A program made the translations under genes and the position numbers. From Phoma sp. XZ068 (lineage: Eukaryota > Ascomycota > Dothideomycetes > Pleosporales > Didymellaceae), in the NCBI GenBank assembly GCA_004835665.1, contig RBKR01000027.1, positions 124,001-188,000 of the forward strand: a stretch of 64,000 nt of DNA. The letters are read 5' to 3'. Positions 58,405 through 64,000 of the stretch are shown here, piece by piece. Position 1 is the stretch's first letter, and the number at the start of each line of letters is the position of its first letter. Under the pieces are notes generated by a model that worked only from the letters and a program-made list of their open reading frames with translations, ran no database searches and had not been told where the DNA came from.

Positions 58405-60822
58405 TTAAACAACCGTGACAGTACCATTCGTCCTCAAATCCTTCGAACTAGCACCAGCATGCACGATGAAATCGCCCTTCTCAACGACATATTTCATCTT
58501 CCCATTCCACAGTCCCCACTTGGCAACATCTAGATCAATGCTGACGTCTACAGTCTGACCCGCTGGGACTAGAACCTTCTTGAAACCCTTGAGCTCAATA
58601 TTGGGCACGACAATGCTCGCAATAACGTCCTGCACATAAATCTGCACAACCTCCTTGCCATCCCACTTGCCCTCATTTGTCACGCTGACGGTCGCCGTAA
58701 TCTTGTCATTTGCTGATACTTCGGTCTTGGAAAGCGAGATGTTGGAGTATGTGAAGTTGGAGTAGGACAGGCCATATCCAAAGTCGTAGAGTGGCTGCGG
58801 GTTGTTCAGGACGTATTGGTGCCCGAATTGGAGGGTGCCGTTTGGCCAGATCTTGCCGGCTTCTGTGTAGCGCCCAGAGTTGAGGTAGTCGTAGTAGATG
58901 GGCAGAGTACCAACATCGTATGGGAATGAGACGGAGAGCTTGCCAGAGGGGTTTACGTCACCGAATAGCACGTCTGCAAGGCCATGGCCACCTTGTTCGC
59001 CAGGATAGAACTGCTGGACAAGGGCTGCTGCGTTTTCGCTGATCCAGGGCTCAGTGATTGGCTTGCCAGAGGAGTAGACGACGATTGTGGGCTTGCCAGT
59101 GGAGATGATCGCTTGAACGAGAGGGCCCATGGCGCCGACGAGGTTCAGCGACGCAACGTCGACGTGCTCGCCGGTCGTGGCGTTGAGGCCTTGCCATAGC
59201 TCGAACTGGTCACGAGACCATGTTCCGACCAGGACGACAGCAACGTCTGCGGCTTCGGCTGCGGCGACGGCTTCGGGAAAGCCGGCTTCATCAGAAGACC
59301 AGCGTTCGCAGCCTTGCGCGAAGGTGACTTTCCCGCTGGATGCTTCTTGGATACCTTGAAGAGGGTTGACGTTGGCTGGGTTCTTTGATGCGTCCTTCAC
59401 AACATAGTCTCCGTAATTGGTGAAGTTTGCCATAGGTCCAATGACTGCGATGTTCGCGGATTTTGATAGAGGAAGAGTGTGGTTCTTGTTCTCAAGAAGC
59501 ACGATAGACTCAGCGTCTAGTTTGCGTGCAAACGCGACGCTTTCCTTAGTATGAATTACCGACTTTGTCTCGTTTGCTGGAAGGGCGTTATATGGGTGCT
59601 CAAAAAGGCCCAGAGCGAATTTGGCTTTGAGTTGACGAGCGACCGCCCTGTCTACGATATCAATATCGAGTTTACCAGCTTCAACGAGTTGGGAAATGAC
59701 CTCAAAATTGTACGATCCTCCACCCATTTCGACATCGTTGCCATTTGGGAGAGCATACAGAGTCACAGCTTCCTTGTCGATTGGCTTATCTGCGGTCTTG
59801 CACTGGCAAAGCTTGAAGGTGCAGCAAAGGCGATCTGTGGCGCCGGCATCCGAAGTAATAAAATACTCGTAGCCCCACTCCTCACGCAGAATGGTCTCTT
59901 GAAGGAGGTAATCTGCGATAGATGGGATACCATCGTACGAGTGATAAGCTCCCATAATGCTGAACGCACCGCCATCGATAATGGCGCGCTTGAACGAGGG
60001 CAACCATGTAGTTCGGAGTTCACGTTCACCACCGTGTACTGGCCCAGTATTGATACCCTGTTCGGGAGCTGAGAATCCGGCGAAGTGCTTGACGGTAGCA
60101 GCTACCTTCTGGCTTTGGACACCCTTGACGTAATTATAGCCAAACTCTCCTGCGAGATAATGGTCCTCGCCATAAGTCTCTTCAACTCGGCCATAACGAA
60201 GTTCGCGAGCCAAGTCAACCACTGGGGCAAATATTTGGTTGATACCCAGAGCCTGGGACCTGTATTGGAAGTCAATATTTGTAATGTAACATGAACGTAG
60301 AAGTTAGACCTACTCCTTGCCGATAATCACAGCCATATCATGGATGAGCTCCGGATCCCATGAACATGCATGAGCAATCGGGCTATTGAACACAGTCGCA
60401 TTGCCCACAAGTAGTCCGTGGATGCCCTCGGTCTGAACTAAAGCCGGAATACCAAGTGTCGTATTGTGCAAAATATAATCCTGCGCCCTCTTGATACCAG
60501 CAGCAATCCATTGCTGCTCAACTGGATACCCTACATAGAATTGACCTCCGCGCTTCTCAAAGTTCCACGCAATACCGGTCGCATTGAAGGCATTCGTCGT
60601 AGTGTTGATCCAATTGGAAATGTCACCTTGAATAAGCTGCGAAGTCTTCTCCTCAATGGTCATGCGTGACAGAAGATCTGCAACTCGGTCATCGATCGGT
60701 GCAGAAGGATCCTTGTACGTAGCATTGGCAGCAGCCTGTCTCCGAACCAGATCGAGGGAACTGGCAGAAGCGGGTAGAAAAGACCCAAGGAGCAGGGCTG
60801 CCTCGAGGGAAAGGTACTTCAT
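58405..60822 (-). CDS. Secreted beta-glucosidase, glycoside hydrolase family 3
   Basis: Exons 60314-60822 and 58405-60259 encode 787 residues. The 54-bp intron (GTAGGT donor, ATACAG acceptor) restores the GKESQALGINQIFAPVVDLA segment. The start is the ATG of MKYLSLEAALLLG. A signal peptide is followed by a Kex2-type LVRRQ site (Arg27-Arg28). The GH3 N-terminal barrel includes KHFAGFSAPEQGIN and the nucleophile motif ITSDAGATD with Asp307. The alpha/beta sandwich domain includes IAVIGPMANFTNYGDYV. The C-terminal fibronectin type III-like domain contains VTNEGKWDGKEVVQIYVQD. Such enzymes release glucose from cellobiose or other beta-glucosides outside the cell. Xylosidase activity cannot be excluded. 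Confidence 0.94.
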
Positions 60823-61898
60823 CTTGAAGCTTGAGAGTTCGGTTGGCACGTCCTGGTAGGAGATCCACGAAGGTACATCGACAGTACTCTTATAGCTTTT
60901 ATACTACAAAATCAGGCGAAGAAATGATCCCAATTACCCGGCAGTTGACCAAAGCAGATTTGCGGATATTTCCCCGCAGCGTATGCAAGTCAATTTGCCT
61001 TGACGGTACCGAAACTGTGGTCAGCGCTGCATAGAAGTACCTCCTGTTACGAGCAGGAAGCAGCCGGCATAGTCGCAGCCACTACACTACAATGGAAGGA
61101 TCCGCAACTGCTGAACATTATAGAGCTAACCACTCCATACCGAGCACCATCATGATAGTTGCCGACACAGCAACGTCACCTGCACAAAGCTTGTGTGGGG
61201 ATGCAAGATCGACTTGTCGATGCTTGCGAAAGATAGTTTAGATGATAGTGATGAAGAGTGTGGTCTGATTGACGGAAGAAATTGTGGCTGCGCTATCTTG
61301 CACTAGCCGGCACGAGATCCCCCCGCCCGTCTGGAGCGCTACCAACGTCTCTCCGCATGTCATCTCCAGGTCTTGAGAGGAAGATCTGCAAATGAGCGGC
61401 CGCTAGGCCTTAATATGCGTGAGGAGACCACAGCCTTGCGGAGACTAGGGACCGACTCCGGAGCATAGTGGCCCGTATGCCCACTGCGGTAGAGCGACCG
61501 CTGCAAGGAAAGAGATCCACATAAGGTGACTTTCCGGTGTTGTGTAGTCGGTGTTGACGTGTACCAGTCGTGCCATGGGGTAATAATCGATTGCGACCTG
61601 GCCTGCAGGGTTTTGTTTCGGGCCTTAGTGTTGCTGGCTGTTGGACTCAGTCGCTGAACACCAAAGACTGATGCCGGCACTTAAAGAACTTTACATGTAG
61701 AGTTTCAGATATCATCTATGTACCTGCAGTAGTTCTACACCAGATCGGTGGCTCAAGGTGGTCCCAATCCCAGACATATCATTAATTATGCCTGTCTCAT
61801 ATCCCTGACTGAAGATTGCCGATGCATTAAAAGGATATCGTAAGATCGTAACCATATAAAAATCGTAAAAGTAATTTGTCAATCCCCCGCAATAGCTT
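60823..61898. other. Beta-glucosidase upstream region
   Basis: It is 1.1 kb between the GH3 start and the 3' end of the GPI-protein gene. No gene is supported. It presumably carries the carbon-source-controlled GH3 promoter, but I did not identify a clear pair of CreA-type sites. Confidence 0.4.
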
Positions 61899-63298
61899 CT
61901 AAACGAAGAAAAGTACAGGAAGCAAGAACGAAACCCACCACACTCTCTCCTTGCCACTCGCACCCAGAGCATTTGCAGCTCCGGTCTGAACGGGCGGCGC
62001 TGGTGGAGGCACAGTTGCAGTTTCTGCGGGAGCGGATGAGCTTACTGTCGCGCTTGTAGATAGTGTGTATCGGACGGAAGAGCCTGCAGCGGTGGGCCGG
62101 GTAGCGGTCGAGCTGGTTTCTGGTGAGGAAGGTGTTGGGCTGATATTTGACGAGCCTGTGGAGGAAGTATCTGCCGCGCTGGAAGACAGACTTGATGTGA
62201 CTTCCGTGAGAGATGTCCCAAATGAGGTAGGTACAGCACTGGACGATGTCTCAGCAGGTTTCGTTGATACAACGACACTGGACGTTGAGAGAGATGAGAT
62301 TTCCAGCGTAGATGATTGCTCAGCAGCGAGACTTGACGATGGAACAACGATAGCGCCTGTCGTAGTTACGGACGACAGTGCAGAAGACTGGAGTGAACTC
62401 TCCAGAGAGAATGTTGGCAAAGGTCGAGTGGAGACAGAAAAAGTAACGCTGTTGGCCTGAGACGAGGATGAGACGACCACCGTTACCGAAGATAGCCAGA
62501 TGGAGCTGGCAGCGCTACTGGCTCCGGGAGCAGAGGGGGTATTTGTTGGGTAGACCGAAGAGCTTGGTACCACAGGCGGTGTCAGACTTGTCGTCTGGGA
62601 AGATACTGGTACGGAGCTAGGTGTGCTGAGGGACGACGAAACTGATGGGTAAGACTCTGACGTTGGTCCGTTCGACGACACTGTACCCATGAAACTAGAA
62701 ACGGGGGGTAGAGGAATAACTACAGTGTAAGAAGGTCCTAGCCACGTCGAAGGTACTGGACTGCTGGGGACGTAAGGTATGGCAATGGTATACGAAGGTG
62801 GCAGCCAGGTAGAAGCGATTGAGTGGACGCCTACAGACGTGGGGTTTGCTGGTAGTGGTGCATAGATAGACGAGGCTGACGACTCATACGCTATTGAAGA
62901 AGTCGGCATCAGGGAGCTCCCAAGGTCGTACCCGCTGGAAACTGGCGCCGGTGGGTAGAGAGCCGTGCTTTCGGTCTCACTTGGCTCGGAAGATGGTTGC
63001 TGTGGAGGCGGTATGCTTGCCGTCGTCTCGCAGGGTTCTTCCACGGATGGTGGTAATGTTGGCACTGGAATGGCAGTTGATGTAACGTATGGAGTCTCAA
63101 CAAGCGATGATGAGTATGGCCCTTGCCACCAGTATGGGTGTGGAATCTCCGGTAATGCTGCTAGTGAAGGTCAGTAGCTGGTGTTTATAACACATCCTAT
63201 TGGTACTCACTGTTAGTATAGTTCGACTTCGAAGGGCCATGAGCCAGAACACCCGTTGACAAAACTGTCAATGCCCAAATGGAGGTTGTTCGTGCCAT
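61899..63298 (-). CDS. Ser/Thr/Pro-rich GPI-anchored cell-surface protein
   Basis: Exon 1 (63211-63298) and exon 2 (61899-63160), separated by a 50-bp intron (GTGAGT donor, CACTAG acceptor), encode 449 residues. A signal peptide (MARTTSIWALTVLSTGVLA) is followed by a short ordered-looking segment with YWWQGPYSSS. Most of the rest is an extended region dominated by Ser, Thr, Pro and Val, a probable target for heavy O-mannosylation. It includes two similar segments, WLPPSYTIAIPYVPSS and WLGPSYTVVIPLPPVSS, 28 residues apart. The C-terminus has a small-residue region (GAANALGASG) followed by a hydrophobic tail VWWVSFLLPVLFFV that ends the protein, typical of a GPI attachment signal. No catalytic domain is visible; a structural or adhesive wall role is inferred. 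Confidence 0.85.
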
Positions 63299-64000
63299 CA
63301 CGGCTCTTGACGAGAACCGTATTATACTGCGCTCTGATTGGCCGGTAGCAGGTCAAGATGTAAGTCGACTTGCAAATTGGACGCAACAGTTAACAATTAG
63401 CGGTACACTGCGTTGGAACGAGCACGGCAAGAAAGGTACATTCCAGTCATCGGACAAGTTTAGATATAGCAGAGAAAGTGCGCTGGCAAAATATGGGGCT
63501 GATCGAGGTTGGTAGATCCCAGCCACCTCAGGCGCACCAAATCATGTTTGTTGCACAGGAGCCACGGTGGGTAGGGCTCGCCGAAAGGTTGGTGCATACT
63601 GGCGTCGCGCGGATTGAACGGCATAGATGATGAAGTGGTTCGGTGCGCAGCAGACACGTTGTGCTGTGGTTGCCATGTTGAGGTGATGCCGGCGTGCACG
63701 GACTTTCCTGCCTCTGAGAATTAGCCAGGGAGGCCTCACCGAGTCGTTGCCACAATCAGCATGCTGTACCTGCATAATGGCCTGCGACACAGCGTCCCAG
63801 CCTCTGATTGGAACCGTCACCGTGTCAAGTCTGATGCCACCGCTATCTGAGTCAATACATCAACAGCTCACACCGATCCCAAGGTCAATATCGACCAAGG
63901 TCGAGACAGGTTGCTTCAATTGGATATGGGACACCGAGATATAACAAAGAATGCAGTTTTCAGGGACAATGCCATTTATTTGTATCTAAGATTCGTGTGC
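63299..64000. other. Right edge of the window
   Basis: Beyond the promoter of the GPI-protein gene, several overlapping short frames occur on both strands at 63460-63950 with no recognisable domain. A gene could begin here and continue outside the window, but nothing supports one. Confidence 0.35.

Noticed and set aside
1..64000. tRNA and rRNA genes
   Set aside because: I looked by eye for T-loop motifs (GGTTCGAATCC-like) and conserved rRNA words and found no convincing cloverleaf. A covariance-model scan would be decisive.

Overview
The window is nuclear DNA from a filamentous ascomycete. The genes carry short introns (mostly 48-80 bp) with GTATGT- or GTAAGT-like donors, CTAAC-type branch sites and (C/T)AG acceptors. 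The gene set is fungal: CYP51, a TOM1-type HECT ligase, a sphingolipid delta-8 desaturase, UreG, COX11, Kex2-type propeptides and GPI-anchored Ser/Thr-rich wall proteins. Gene content, an AT-rich transposon relic next to GC-balanced genes, and the CYP51 residue numbering (a Phe at 489 in the YSTMFSRP motif) suggest a Dothideomycete of the Pleosporales, perhaps Pyrenophora-like. That placement is inference.

Layout. 0.2-4.5 kb: a CYP51 gene on the minus strand, with an apparently intact Fot1/pogo-type DNA transposon inserted about 570 bp upstream of its start codon and an AT-rich relic of a second pogo-like transposase beyond it. 4.5-7.5 kb: gene-poor DNA. 7.5-14.7 kb: a very large secreted protein made of one diverged and 22 near-identical 97-residue, six-cysteine PAN/apple-like repeats, encoded by an exact 291-bp tandem array. 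15.5-16.1 kb: a decayed ankyrin-repeat gene. 17.1-31.3 kb: a secreted FAD-linked oxidase, two related BTB-like genes flanking the divergent pair zf-HIT protein/COX11, a hypothetical membrane protein, a hypothetical Cys-rich protein and the urease accessory GTPase UreG. 31-34 kb: no gene seen. 34.5-37.3 kb: a small DUF2237-like gene and the desaturase. 40.1-52.2 kb: a 3,979-residue HECT E3 ligase, the TOM1/HUWE1 orthologue. 53-63.3 kb: a BLOC-1 subunit, a divergent pair of an anion:cation-symporter-type MFS permease and a flavin-dependent NtaA/SnaA/DszA-type monooxygenase, a secreted GH3 beta-glucosidase and a GPI-anchored Ser/Thr/Pro-rich surface protein.

How the parts may work together. Most genes are unrelated housekeeping loci. 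The clearest functional pairing is the permease and monooxygenase, which share one intergenic promoter and look like an uptake-plus-oxidation module for a small organic acid, sulfonate or amine. The zf-HIT gene and COX11 also share a promoter, with a CCAAT box close to COX11. The repeat protein, GH3 enzyme, FAD oxidase and GPI protein form a secretome contribution. Exon structures were assembled by hand from splice signals, reading phase and protein continuity. All spliced models described as complete sum to a whole number of codons.
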